Numbered from the stretch's first letter, positions 23,900 to 31,325 are shown. The stretch: DNA of 33,079 bases from Bordetella parapertussis (GCA_945911685.1 CAMEAW010000022.1:1-33079), one strand, 5' to 3'. Numbers and translations are program-made. Notes: generated by a model from the letters alone, not told the origin.

Positions 23900-25066
23900 A
23901 TGAAAATAAAATCAGTTCACGCACGTTGGCTACATGTCCCCATTCCTTTCGACAAACAACACGTCTCAGATTTTGGGCGGGTCGCCTCCTTTGATTCGGT
24001 GTTGGTTCGGATTGAAACCGTTTGTGGGTTGGTTGGTTGGGGCGAGGCAAAAGAGGAGGTCGGTAGTGAGGGCAACAGCCATGGCGTGGTTGCAATCATT
24101 AACCAAAAATTTGGGCCTGCGTTGATTGGAGAAGACCCACGCGAGATCAATCGTTTGTATGAGTTGATGTACAACGGTTGTCGTGGACACTATGCATTAA
24201 CGCACGGGCATGTCTTTCCTATTCTAGGTCGGCGCGGCGTTTCGATTTCTGCAATGAGTGGTATTGACCTTGCATTATGGGATTTATTAGGGAAGCATTT
24301 AAATGCACCGGTGTGGCGCTTGCTCGGAGGGCGCAAAGCTTCGCATATGGCAGCCTACGCTTCAGGCGGCTGGGCCGACGTCGATCATATCGGCGAACAA
24401 CTATTAGGTTACGTGGCGAAAGGTGGGTTTAAAGCAGTAAAAATGCGGGTGGGTGTCATCGATGGAGATCCACTTAATTCTGCGAAACGAGTGATCGCAG
24501 CGCGTGAGGCACTCGGACCTGATATTGGGTTGGCCTGTGATGCGCATGGCACCTATAACGTGGCTCAGGCCAAGCGGTTTTGTCGGTTGGTAGAAGACTG
24601 TAACTTGATGTGGTTCGAAGAACCAGTCACGGCCGACGATAAGCGGGGCATGGCTGAAGTGCGTGCGGCGACTGCGATACCGATCGCTACTGGCGAAAGT
24701 GAATTTAATCGTTTTGACTTTCGTGACTTAGCCGAGTTTCGGGCTGCCGACATCTTCCAGCCGGATCTTGCAATTTGTGGAGGCATCTCAGAAGCGATGC
24801 GGATTGGTGCGATCGCATCAGCCTGGAATTTGCGGCTCGCACCGCATTTGTGGACTGGTGCCCTCGCTTTTGCTGCGGGTATGCATGTCGCTGCAGCGTC
24901 ACCAGCGGGATGGCTCTTAGAGTACTCTTTGGGCGCAAATCCGCTATTGCAAGAGCTTGCTGTAGAGCAGTTCACTGTTCATGAGGGCATGGTTGAGATT
25001 CCAGACCGACCCGGGCTAGGGATCACTATTCGACAAGAGTTTGTTGATCGCTATGCCGTTACATAA
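23900..25066 (+). CDS. Enolase-superfamily (mandelate racemase-like) enzyme
   Basis: The 388-residue protein has metal ligands D214 (LACDAHG), E240 (MWFEEPV) and E266 (IATGESEFN), and a His-Asp dyad from H316 (LAPHLWTG) and D289 (FQPDLAI). The KxK site reads K181-M-R183, a KxR variant. This fits acid-sugar dehydratase or racemase branches of the superfamily; the substrate is unknown. It shares the fold but little obvious sequence with the preceding enzyme (22470-23651), so they probably act on different compounds. The ribosome binding site is weak. The Bug gene follows after 29 bases, which makes joint transcription and a shared substrate likely. Confidence 0.9.
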   Translation: MKIKSVHARWLHVPIPFDKQHVSDFGRVASFDSVLVRIETVCGLVGWGEAKEEVGSEGNSHGVVAIINQKFGPALIGEDPREINRLYELMYNGCRGHYALTHGHVFPILGRRGVSISAMSGIDLALWDLLGKHLNAPVWRLLGGRKASHMAAYASGGWADVDHIGEQLLGYVAKGGFKAVKMRVGVIDGDPLNSAKRVIAAREALGPDIGLACDAHGTYNVAQAKRFCRLVEDCNLMWFEEPVTADDKRGMAEVRAATAIPIATGESEFNRFDFRDLAEFRAADIFQPDLAICGGISEAMRIGAIASAWNLRLAPHLWTGALAFAAGMHVAAASPAGWLLEYSLGANPLLQELAVEQFTVHEGMVEIPDRPGLGITIRQEFVDRYAVT

Positions 25067-25095
25067 CAAATGACCACCATTTTCTAGGATCTATT

Positions 25096-26082
25096 TTGAT
25101 ACTGATGCCTGATGCGTTTCGTTCTTTTTTGAAATTAGGGATGGTGGCCTTGTTGACTGCGTTGACTGGGCTTGTACAAGCCCAGTCTGCTTATCCCAAT
25201 AAGCCAATCAAGCTAGTCGTGCCGTTTGCTGCCGGTGGTACAACAACAATCTTGGCGAGGTTGATGGCCGAACGGATGGGGCAAGCGCTCGGTCAACCGA
25301 TGATCGTCGAGAATAAACCAGGGGCGGGCGGTAATCTAGGGATGGATGCCGTTGCAAAGTCGGCGCCTGATGGTTACACGCTTTTGATGGGTCCGATTGG
25401 GCTCGCAATCAACCCTGCGCTGTACACGCAGATGCCGTTTGATCCGGTCAAAGACCTTAGTCCAATTGGGCTGTACGCTGGTGTTCCTAATTTATTAGTT
25501 GTTCATCCATCGGTGCCAGCGAAGAATGTTAATGAGCTAATTGCTTACGCAAAAGCAAATCCAGGCAAGCTGAATTACGCCTCGAATGGTAACGGTACAT
25601 CGAGTCATCTCGCCGCCGAGATGCTTAAGTCAGCGGCCGGTATTGACATTGCTCATGTTCCTTACAAAGGTGGTGCGCCGGCTATGCAGGATTTGATCGG
25701 TGGGCAGGTCAGTATGCTGTTTGATCAAATGCCTGCTGTGATGCCGCAGGTGCAGGGCGGCAGAGTCAAGCCACTCGGGGTGTCTAGTTTAAAGCGTTCG
25801 CTGGCAGCGCCCGACGTTCCGGCTCTGTCTGAGTCGATTCCAGGCTTTGATATGACAGTATGGTTCGGATTTTTAGCACCGTCTGGCACTTCAAATGAGA
25901 TTGTTCAGATACTAAACGCAGAAATGCAGCGTGCGCTGCTTGATGTTGAATTTCAAAAGCAATTGTTAGGTATGGGCGTCACTCCTATGCCAAGTAGCCC
26001 CAAAGAGTTTGTTCAATTTATACAAGTTGAAACCTTACGTTGGGCTAAGGTTGTGAAAGACTCGCGTGCTCGTATTGACTAG
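25096..26082 (+). CDS. Bug-family (TctC-like) solute receptor lacking the usual lobe-1 Asp
   Basis: This 328-residue periplasmic receptor starts at TTG with AGGA six bases upstream. The signal peptide is LGMVALLTALTGLVQAQ. The first-lobe motif reads VPFAAGGTTTILAR: the position that holds Asp in the other eight Bug proteins of this window is Thr51. The rest is normal (VENKPGAGGNLGMDAVAKSA, YASNGNGTSSHLAAEM, VPYKGGAPAMQDLIGG). A changed or uncharged ligand is possible. It lies 29 bases after the enolase-superfamily gene and 50 bases before another Bug gene, so this looks like an enzyme-receptor-receptor operon. Confidence 0.93.
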   Translation: MILMPDAFRSFLKLGMVALLTALTGLVQAQSAYPNKPIKLVVPFAAGGTTTILARLMAERMGQALGQPMIVENKPGAGGNLGMDAVAKSAPDGYTLLMGPIGLAINPALYTQMPFDPVKDLSPIGLYAGVPNLLVVHPSVPAKNVNELIAYAKANPGKLNYASNGNGTSSHLAAEMLKSAAGIDIAHVPYKGGAPAMQDLIGGQVSMLFDQMPAVMPQVQGGRVKPLGVSSLKRSLAAPDVPALSESIPGFDMTVWFGFLAPSGTSNEIVQILNAEMQRALLDVEFQKQLLGMGVTPMPSSPKEFVQFIQVETLRWAKVVKDSRARID

Positions 26083-26132
26083 CGGAACAAACTGGTAGTT
26101 TTGATCAACTATTCTTGATAGGCGGGATTGAT

Positions 26133-27119
26133 ATGCTGCGCTCTATTGCTTTGATTGCTAGATTAAGTCTAGGCTTTTTGGTCTCCGGCGGTTTATTGAA
26201 TGCTGCTCATTCGCAAACCACATACCCCACAAAAGGGCTCCGTATCGTTGTGCCTTTTGCCCCAGGAGGCGCCACTGATATTTTGGCTCGCATCGCAGCG
26301 CAGCATTTGACGCAAGTATGGGCGCAACCTGTTGTCGTTGAAAACAAGCCGGGCGCTGGTGGCAATATTGGTGCAGATGCGGGCGCGAAAGCTGCTGCGG
26401 ATGGCTATACCTTAACACTTGCTGCAGCCGGTTTTATGGCGGTGAATCCGTCGCTGTACACCAATCTGACCTATAACTCAGTCACTGATTTTTCGCCCGT
26501 GATCTTGCTAGTGAAGGCGCCTTTATTATTGGTCGTGAATCCTGCCGTTCAAGCGCAGTCTCTCAGCGAGTTCATTGAGCTAGCAAGACGTAATCCAGGC
26601 AAAATTAACTTGGGAAATGGAGGCACGGGTACCGCCCAGCACCTAGGGGGTGTGAGTTTTAGTCTGGCCGCAAATATTGAACTGAACCATGTGCCTTACA
26701 AGGGTAGTGCACCCGCTACGACTGACTTGCTTGGTGGCACCGTAGATGCGCAGTTCGATAACATGGTTACGCTTGTGCCCTATGTCAAAAGTGGAAAGCT
26801 TCGTGCGTTAGCGGTATCGTCACTGCAGCGCGTCGCAGCAATGCCAGATATACCCACGATGGCTGAAAGCGGCTTGCCAGGGTTTGAGACTGGTACTTGG
26901 TATGGCATTGTTGCTCCCAAAAATACGCCTATAGACATCGTCGATAAGCTCAATATTGAACTACGCAAAATGCTGACCTTGCCTGAAGTGAAAGACAAGC
27001 TTGCGGCCATGGGTCTTGAGGCGAGTGCAAACACACCTGCTGAGTTTAGTGCGCTTATTCGCAGCGAGATTGTGAAGTACGCAGCAATCGTGAAGTCAGC
27101 GAAAATTAGTGCGAATTGA
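26133..27119 (+). CDS. Bug-family (TctC-like) solute receptor
   Basis: The 328-residue periplasmic receptor begins at the ATG at 26133, with GGCGGG upstream; an in-frame TTG at 26115 has no good site. The signal peptide is MLRSIALIARLSLGFLVSGG followed by LLNAAHSQ. The first-lobe motif VPFAPGGATDILAR holds Asp49. It is a tandem neighbour of the Bug gene before it but clearly diverged from it, so this is an old duplication or a separate acquisition rather than a recent copy. The ribbon-helix-helix gene follows after 25 bases. Confidence 0.93.
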   Translation: MLRSIALIARLSLGFLVSGGLLNAAHSQTTYPTKGLRIVVPFAPGGATDILARIAAQHLTQVWAQPVVVENKPGAGGNIGADAGAKAAADGYTLTLAAAGFMAVNPSLYTNLTYNSVTDFSPVILLVKAPLLLVVNPAVQAQSLSEFIELARRNPGKINLGNGGTGTAQHLGGVSFSLAANIELNHVPYKGSAPATTDLLGGTVDAQFDNMVTLVPYVKSGKLRALAVSSLQRVAAMPDIPTMAESGLPGFETGTWYGIVAPKNTPIDIVDKLNIELRKMLTLPEVKDKLAAMGLEASANTPAEFSALIRSEIVKYAAIVKSAKISAN

Positions 27120-27144
27120 AATAGTGGCAAAAAAAGGAGCCGTC

Positions 27145-27351
27145 TTGAGCATAAGATTAAGTGTCATTTTGTCTGATGACTTAAATCGCGATATTGATCG
27201 AGTAGCGGGTTCTGCCTCGAATAAGAGCGAAGTGTTTAGAAAAGCTCTACAGCTTTATCTGGCGGCCTGCGATGGTCAATCACGCGGCTTAAAGCTCGGT
27301 TTATTTGAACCAAGTGCGCAGAAACTTCAGACAGAAATTACTGGTCTGTGA
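27145..27351 (+). CDS. Small ribbon-helix-helix (CopG/Arc-type) protein
   Basis: The product has 68 residues from the TTG at 27145, which has AAGGAG five bases upstream; a GTG at 27109 inside the Bug gene lacks such a site. Residues 1-40 fit the ribbon-helix-helix DNA-binding fold: a strand (LSIRLSVILS), then helix one (DDLNRDIDRVAG) and helix two (NKSEVFRKALQLYLAA). The tail (KLGLFEPSAQKLQTEITGL) is of the kind found after such domains in small stand-alone regulators. It overlaps a 49-residue reading frame as TGATG. Autoregulation of this small operon, or an antitoxin-like role, are both possible. It is the only recognisable DNA-binding protein in the window. Confidence 0.75.
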   Translation: MSIRLSVILSDDLNRDIDRVAGSASNKSEVFRKALQLYLAACDGQSRGLKLGLFEPSAQKLQTEITGL

Positions 27352-27500
27352 TGCAGACATTAGATTTGAGCGCACCGCCCCAGAATCACACGTATACCGT
27401 TTCTTTATATCTCGAAGAAAAAAGATGGGCAATGTCTTCGATCATGGCGATTTCCGGTGGATTAGTTGGCTATTTGATTCACTCTGATCGAACGTTGTGA
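27351..27500 (+). CDS. Small hypothetical protein translationally coupled to the ribbon-helix-helix gene
   Basis: A 49-codon frame starts at the ATG that shares its A with the preceding stop (TGATG) and ends with TGA at 27498-27500. The product begins MQTLDLSAPPQNHTYTVSLY, then has LEEKRW and a mildly hydrophobic Gly-containing stretch (MSSIMAISGGLVGYLI) that could sit at or in a membrane. I recognise no family. The coupling to the DNA-binding gene is the best evidence that it is real. Confidence 0.5.
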   Translation: MQTLDLSAPPQNHTYTVSLYLEEKRWAMSSIMAISGGLVGYLIHSDRTL

Positions 27501-27535
27501 CGCACGTGCTATAAATTAAACGATCCTATCAAGCG

Positions 27536-27564
27536 TTAATGCTCAGGATACGTAACATTATAAA
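27536..27564 (+). promoter_or_regulatory. Candidate promoter for the Bug gene at 27645
   Basis: A weak -35 TTAATG (27536-27541) and a good -10 TATAAA (27559-27564) are separated by 17 bases, predicting a start near 27571 and a leader of about 75 bases that carries the palindrome and hairpin below. Confidence 0.4.
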
Positions 27565-27573
27565 AAAGTCGAG

Positions 27574-27586
27574 ACAAACAGTTTGT
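27574..27586. promoter_or_regulatory. Perfect 13-base palindrome just downstream of the predicted transcription start
   Basis: ACAAAC and GTTTGT arms flank a single A. The position immediately after the predicted start suits a repressor operator. Confidence 0.4.
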
Positions 27587-27594
27587 ATAACGGT

Positions 27595-27609
27595 TCGGCG
27601 GTACGCCGA
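27595..27609 (+). repeat. Leader hairpin before the Bug gene at 27645
   Basis: TCGGCG and CGCCGA pair perfectly around the 3-base loop GTA. It lies 35 bases before the ATG. No T-run follows, so it is more likely leader structure than a terminator. Confidence 0.35.
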
Positions 27610-27644
27610 CGTCACTCATCAGTCGAATCAACTGGGGTATAAAA

Positions 27645-28622
27645 ATGAAAAAAACGATCGCTCTTACCGTGCTAGCTATGGCTTCATTCATCACTGTCTC
27701 GTCGCCGAGTGCACAAGATTTCAAAGCGCCTATCAAGTTTGTTGTACCGTTTGCACCTGGCGGGGCCACTGATGTATTGGCCCGAATGCTTGCACCTAAA
27801 ATGAGTGCAGAGCTCGGACAATCAATCATCATCGAAAATCGTGCAGGTGCGAGCGGCCAAATTGGCACACAATTTGTAAAGAACTCGCCTGCGGATGGCA
27901 CTGTATTTTTGGTAAACACGGATAGTTCGTTGACGATCCTTCCATATATCGTTGCCGACGTACCGTATTCGCCTAGTCGTGACTTTATGATGGTCGGGAA
28001 AATTGCAACGTTGCCCTGGGCGCTAAGTGTGCCTGCGGCTAATAATATTAAAAATATCGCACAGTTTATTGATTACATCAAAAAAGATCCAAAACAAGCA
28101 AACTATGCTGTGCCAACAACAGGTGGCGTGCCTGAAATGATTGGCGAGATGATCGGTAAGAAGGCCGGCGTTGAGATGACGATTCTTCCGTACGCAGGCG
28201 GTGCAGCGATCATCACGAGCGTCTTGGGCGCTCAAATTTCTTCAGGTGTGACGGGCACACCTGAAGCCTTTAACATGGAGAAAACTGGTAAGGCGGTCGT
28301 GATTGGTGTGTCGGGCACTAAGCGTGCAGCCTACCTGCCACACGTTCCGACCTTTGAAGAGTCGGGGCTTCCGGGCTTGACCGCAGATAGCTGGTTTGGG
28401 ATCTATGCACCCAAGGCTTTGCCGAAGCCGATGGCTGAGCGTTTTAATGTGGCAATGAATAACGCCATCAAAGATCCAGATACACAGAAAAAAATTGCGG
28501 ATATGGCCATCGAAGTCACGACAACCAACTTCGCTGAAGCTGAAAAGTTTTACGCTGAAGCCATTATCTTTTGGGCAGGTGTTTACAAAGACAAGCCTAA
28601 GCCATCTGAAGTCAAGAAGTGA
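27645..28622 (+). CDS. Bug-family (TctC-like) solute receptor
   Basis: This 325-residue periplasmic receptor has signal peptide KKTIALTVLAMASFITVSS and a cleavage site near PSAQD. The first-lobe motif VPFAPGGATDVLAR holds Asp43. The second lobe differs from the other members: where they read GS(S)GTGxxxHL it has YAVPTTGGVPEMIGEM, and VPYKG is replaced by LPYAGG. It therefore belongs to a separate branch and probably has a different ligand. GGGG lies nine bases before the ATG. It ends three bases from the convergent Bug gene. Confidence 0.92.
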   Translation: MKKTIALTVLAMASFITVSSPSAQDFKAPIKFVVPFAPGGATDVLARMLAPKMSAELGQSIIIENRAGASGQIGTQFVKNSPADGTVFLVNTDSSLTILPYIVADVPYSPSRDFMMVGKIATLPWALSVPAANNIKNIAQFIDYIKKDPKQANYAVPTTGGVPEMIGEMIGKKAGVEMTILPYAGGAAIITSVLGAQISSGVTGTPEAFNMEKTGKAVVIGVSGTKRAAYLPHVPTFEESGLPGLTADSWFGIYAPKALPKPMAERFNVAMNNAIKDPDTQKKIADMAIEVTTTNFAEAEKFYAEAIIFWAGVYKDKPKPSEVKK

Positions 28623-28625
28623 TCG

Positions 28626-29606
28626 CTACTCAAGTTTGACACCAGCTTTTTGAATCACGTCACCCCACTTCGCGTATTCGCTCTTGATAAAGCTAGCGAA
28701 TTCTTTTGGGGTGCCGCCAATCGTCAGCATGCCGGTTGAATCAAGTTTTGCTCGAATCGCTGGATCAGCAATCGATTGCATGAGTGCCTTGGACAGCACC
28801 TCAACGCGTGCGGGGTCCATGCCAGCCGGCCCAACGATTCCCATCCAACCAACGGCCTCAAAGCCCTCAAGTCCTTGCAAAGCGACTGGACGCACATTCG
28901 GTAGCGTATCAATGGGTTTGGCAGTACTCACGGCCAAGGCGCGCAGCTCACCTCGGTTGATGAAGGGGATGACTAACGGTGCAGCTTCAAAGAGTACCTC
29001 GATCTGTCCGCCCAGTAGGTCGGTGACCGCAGCAGGGCCACCCTTGTAGGGTACGTGTTGCATCTTGATACCAGCCACTTGCTTGAACATCTCTTGTGTC
29101 AGATGGCTGGTTGAACCATTGCCTGGCGAGCCGAAATTTAAGCTGTTGGGCCTAGCTTTGGCCGCAGCGACTAGGTCGGCAAGAGATTTAATATTTGATT
29201 TTGAAGATACAACGAGCGTTTGCGCGACTGCAGCCACCAGCATGATGGGCGTGAAGTCTGTGCGTGGATCGTAATTGGCCTCTTTGAAGAGGTGGGGTGC
29301 GATCCCCAATGGGCCGCTGGCGTTCATACTAAGCGTATAGCCATCGGCAGGCATCCGAATCAAATATTTACTACCGATTGTGCCGCCTGCGCCAGCTTTG
29401 TTATCAATAACGACGGGTTGCCCAAGATACTTAGTCAGGCCTTCGCCCATCATGCGCGCAAGCGAGTCGACGGATTGCCCAGCGGGGTAGGGGACAACCA
29501 TCGTAATGGGCTTATCAGGAAACCCACTTTTAGGTTGTGCCGCACTGATGGCGCCGTAAACTGCCATCAGCAGCGCTGCAAATATTTTTAGAGGTATCAG
29601 ATTCAT
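28626..29606 (-). CDS. Bug-family (TctC-like) solute receptor
   Basis: This 326-residue periplasmic receptor has signal peptide LKIFAALLMAVYGAISAAQ. The first-lobe motif is VPYPAGQSVDSLAR with Asp47; the second Gly of GG is Gln. NFGSPGNGSTSHLTQEMF and VPYKGGPAAVTDLLGG are normal. No ribosome binding site is obvious before the ATG. It is convergent with the Bug gene on its left (3-base gap). Its upstream side abuts the Bug remnant and the liv promoter, which suggests rearrangement around this gene. Confidence 0.92.
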   Translation of the reverse strand: MNLIPLKIFAALLMAVYGAISAAQPKSGFPDKPITMVVPYPAGQSVDSLARMMGEGLTKYLGQPVVIDNKAGAGGTIGSKYLIRMPADGYTLSMNASGPLGIAPHLFKEANYDPRTDFTPIMLVAAVAQTLVVSSKSNIKSLADLVAAAKARPNSLNFGSPGNGSTSHLTQEMFKQVAGIKMQHVPYKGGPAAVTDLLGGQIEVLFEAAPLVIPFINRGELRALAVSTAKPIDTLPNVRPVALQGLEGFEAVGWMGIVGPAGMDPARVEVLSKALMQSIADPAIRAKLDSTGMLTIGGTPKEFASFIKSEYAKWGDVIQKAGVKLE

Positions 29607-29727
29607 TGGTTTAGTTTTGTGATGGTGCTAAGCAAGGCTGCGAAGAAGGTTGAAAAAAGGGACGAGTCCCGACAGCCATTGACTAGGATTTGGAAAATTA
29701 ATGAGTGTTCAATCTTAGCCCGTTTGA
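29607..29727. other. Non-coding stretch left of the Bug remnant
   Basis: No gene is supported here. A short stem GGGAC/GTCCC (29659-29670) reads on the minus strand into TTTTTT, which resembles a small terminator pointing toward the Bug gene at 28626. The stem is only four or five bases, so this is weak. Confidence 0.35.
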
Positions 29728-29811
29728 GGTGACGTGATCGACTCATATTGGGCCAAAGAGGCCAGCAAGTGGGTGGATATTGTGAAACGAACCGGCGTAC
29801 GCGTTGACTAA
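29728..29811 (+). pseudogene. 3' remnant of a Bug-family receptor gene
   Basis: The frame ending with TAA at 29811 reads EASKWVDIVKRTGVRVD at its end, preceded by VIDSYWAK. This matches the C-terminal helix and tail of Bug proteins (compare AKWGDVIQKAGVKLE and KQWADLIKKTGMKAD in this window). In-frame stops lie immediately upstream (TGA at 29725) and no other Bug sequence is present, so most of the gene is lost. It lies between the minus-strand Bug gene and the liv promoter. Confidence 0.6.
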
Positions 29812-29857
29812 TGATGCAAAAGTGCCGACTCCTAGGGTAAGTGCTATGTCTTTGGCG

Positions 29858-29886
29858 TTGACGAATGGCGACTTGGCTCCTATAGT
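29858..29886 (+). promoter_or_regulatory. Strong sigma-70-like promoter for the liv-type operon
   Basis: TTGACG (29858-29863) and TATAGT (29881-29886) are separated by exactly 17 bases. Transcription would start near 29893, giving a leader of about 95 bases before the ATG at 29987. It is the best promoter match seen in the window. Confidence 0.7.
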
Positions 29887-29986
29887 CAAGAGGGCGTAGC
29901 CTGCGCATTTGAGTCTGCACTCAAAGCCACTCTATGCTCTCAACGTGCGGTTCGCTAGAACCCCGACAACAAAACGAGGAGCAGCA

Positions 29987-31234
29987 ATGAACGAAGCATC
30001 AAAATCACGTCGCCAGCTATTGCAAGCGGGTTCAGCCGCGGGTGCGATGGCCCTCTTGGGCTTGCCTGCGATTGTCAAAGCGCAGTCTGACAAAATCCGT
30101 ATCGGTCACTTAACCCCCTTGACCGGCTTTTTAGGTCCACTCGGTGAGTACGGCACGATGGGAATCAAGCTAGCCGTCGATGAGGTCAATAAAGCGGGTG
30201 GCATCACTGGGCGTCAGGTCGAGCTCATTTCAGAAGACTCTGTGAATCCAGCCACGGCAGCAAGTAAAGCCCAGCGTATGTTTGAGCGCGATGGCGTGAT
30301 GTGCCTGCTGGGTGAAATTAACTCGGCCTCGGGCTTGGCGATCAGCCAAGTAGCGTTGCGTAACAAAAAGATTTTTATCAATACCGGTGGTAACTCTGAC
30401 GAGTTGCGTGGCAAAAGCTGCAATAAGTTTATGTTTCACGTTGAGTGCGCAAACTCAATGTATGTCAACACGCTGGGTCGTGCGTTGCTGCAACAAGGGA
30501 TGGTTAAAGGTAAGTCATGGTATTTCTTGACAGCTGACTATGCGTTTGGCCATGACCTGACACGCGTTGCTAGCCGCTTTTTAGCAGCGCAGGGTGGCAA
30601 GATCGCCGGCGAAGACAAAGTGCCAACAGATGCGACTGACTACTCGGCCTACATGTTGAAGATTCGTCAGGCTAAACCCGATATCGTGATTTCTAACTTG
30701 GCTGGTACGCAGATCACCAGTTTCATGAAGCAATACTCTGAGTATGGCCTGCCTTTCCCGATCGCCGGTTTTGGTTTTGATACCGCATTGGCCTGGGGTG
30801 CTGGTGCCGATAACTTCTTGGGGACGTGGCCTGTGCCATGGCACCATGATGTCGACTCGCCAAGCTCAAAAGCGTTTGTCGCTGAATTTGTCAAACGTCA
30901 CGGTAAGCCTCCTGAAAATCAGGCTTGGGGCGATTACACCGTCATGAAAATGATGGCGCAGGCCATGAATGAGCTCAAATCGACCGACTCAATGAAAGTC
31001 ATTGAGAACTTTGAAAAAGGCGCACAGTTTGACATCATGAAGACTCGTCCTGGTTACTTCCGTTCCTGGGATCATCAGCTGATGCAACAGATGTACACGC
31101 TAACACCTAAGAAAAAAGGTGCAGCCAAGGACAAGTGGGATTTCTTGCAGTTGGGCGCCACGGTGCCTAACGCCAATGAATCACTCGAAATCATTGCACC
31201 AACGCGCGAAGAGAATCCCTGCAATATTACTTAA
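29987..31234 (+). CDS. Liv-type ABC transporter substrate-binding protein with Tat-like signal
   Basis: The 415-residue periplasmic protein starts at the ATG at 29987, which has GAGGAG five bases upstream; an in-frame ATG at 29909 lacks this. The leader KSRRQLLQAGSAAGAMALLG carries a twin-arginine motif, so Tat export of a folded protein is likely. The type I periplasmic-binding fold follows (IRIGHLTPLTGFLGPLGEYG, LAVDEVNKAGGITGRQVELI, ADYAFGHDLTRVAS). It is first in an operon with LivH and LivM. Ligands in this family range from amino acids to amides, urea and aromatic acids; the ligand here is unknown. The mature part is related to the orphan binding protein at 20470. Confidence 0.93.
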   Translation: MNEASKSRRQLLQAGSAAGAMALLGLPAIVKAQSDKIRIGHLTPLTGFLGPLGEYGTMGIKLAVDEVNKAGGITGRQVELISEDSVNPATAASKAQRMFERDGVMCLLGEINSASGLAISQVALRNKKIFINTGGNSDELRGKSCNKFMFHVECANSMYVNTLGRALLQQGMVKGKSWYFLTADYAFGHDLTRVASRFLAAQGGKIAGEDKVPTDATDYSAYMLKIRQAKPDIVISNLAGTQITSFMKQYSEYGLPFPIAGFGFDTALAWGAGADNFLGTWPVPWHHDVDSPSSKAFVAEFVKRHGKPPENQAWGDYTVMKMMAQAMNELKSTDSMKVIENFEKGAQFDIMKTRPGYFRSWDHQLMQQMYTLTPKKKGAAKDKWDFLQLGATVPNANESLEIIAPTREENPCNIT

Positions 31235-31274
31235 GCGGGTTCACACTAGCTCTAAGCCTTTTGTAGGCTGATTC

Positions 31275-31316
31275 ACTCCCGTGATCTGACAAGGTTACGG
31301 GAGTCGTTTTATTTTT
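31275..31316 (+). terminator. Intrinsic terminator between the binding protein and livH
   Basis: A perfect 8-base stem (ACTCCCGT/ACGGGAGT) with a 14-base loop is followed by CG and TTTTATTTTT. It lies ten bases before the livH ATG. Partial termination here would give more binding protein than permease. Confidence 0.8.
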
Positions 31317-31325
31317 ATGGTTTGA

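Noticed and set aside
27109..27144. GTG start of the ribbon-helix-helix gene overlapping the Bug gene
   Set aside because: AAGGAG lies between this GTG and the TTG at 27145, and the domain begins directly after that TTG.
27305..27487. A 60-residue frame overlapping the end of the ribbon-helix-helix gene
   Set aside because: It is out of frame with the coupled 49-codon gene, has no ribosome site, and starts inside a well supported gene.
29909..29986. Upstream ATG for the liv-type binding protein
   Set aside because: The ATG at 29987 has GAGGAG five bases upstream and begins directly before the twin-arginine leader; the extension adds residues unlike any signal peptide.
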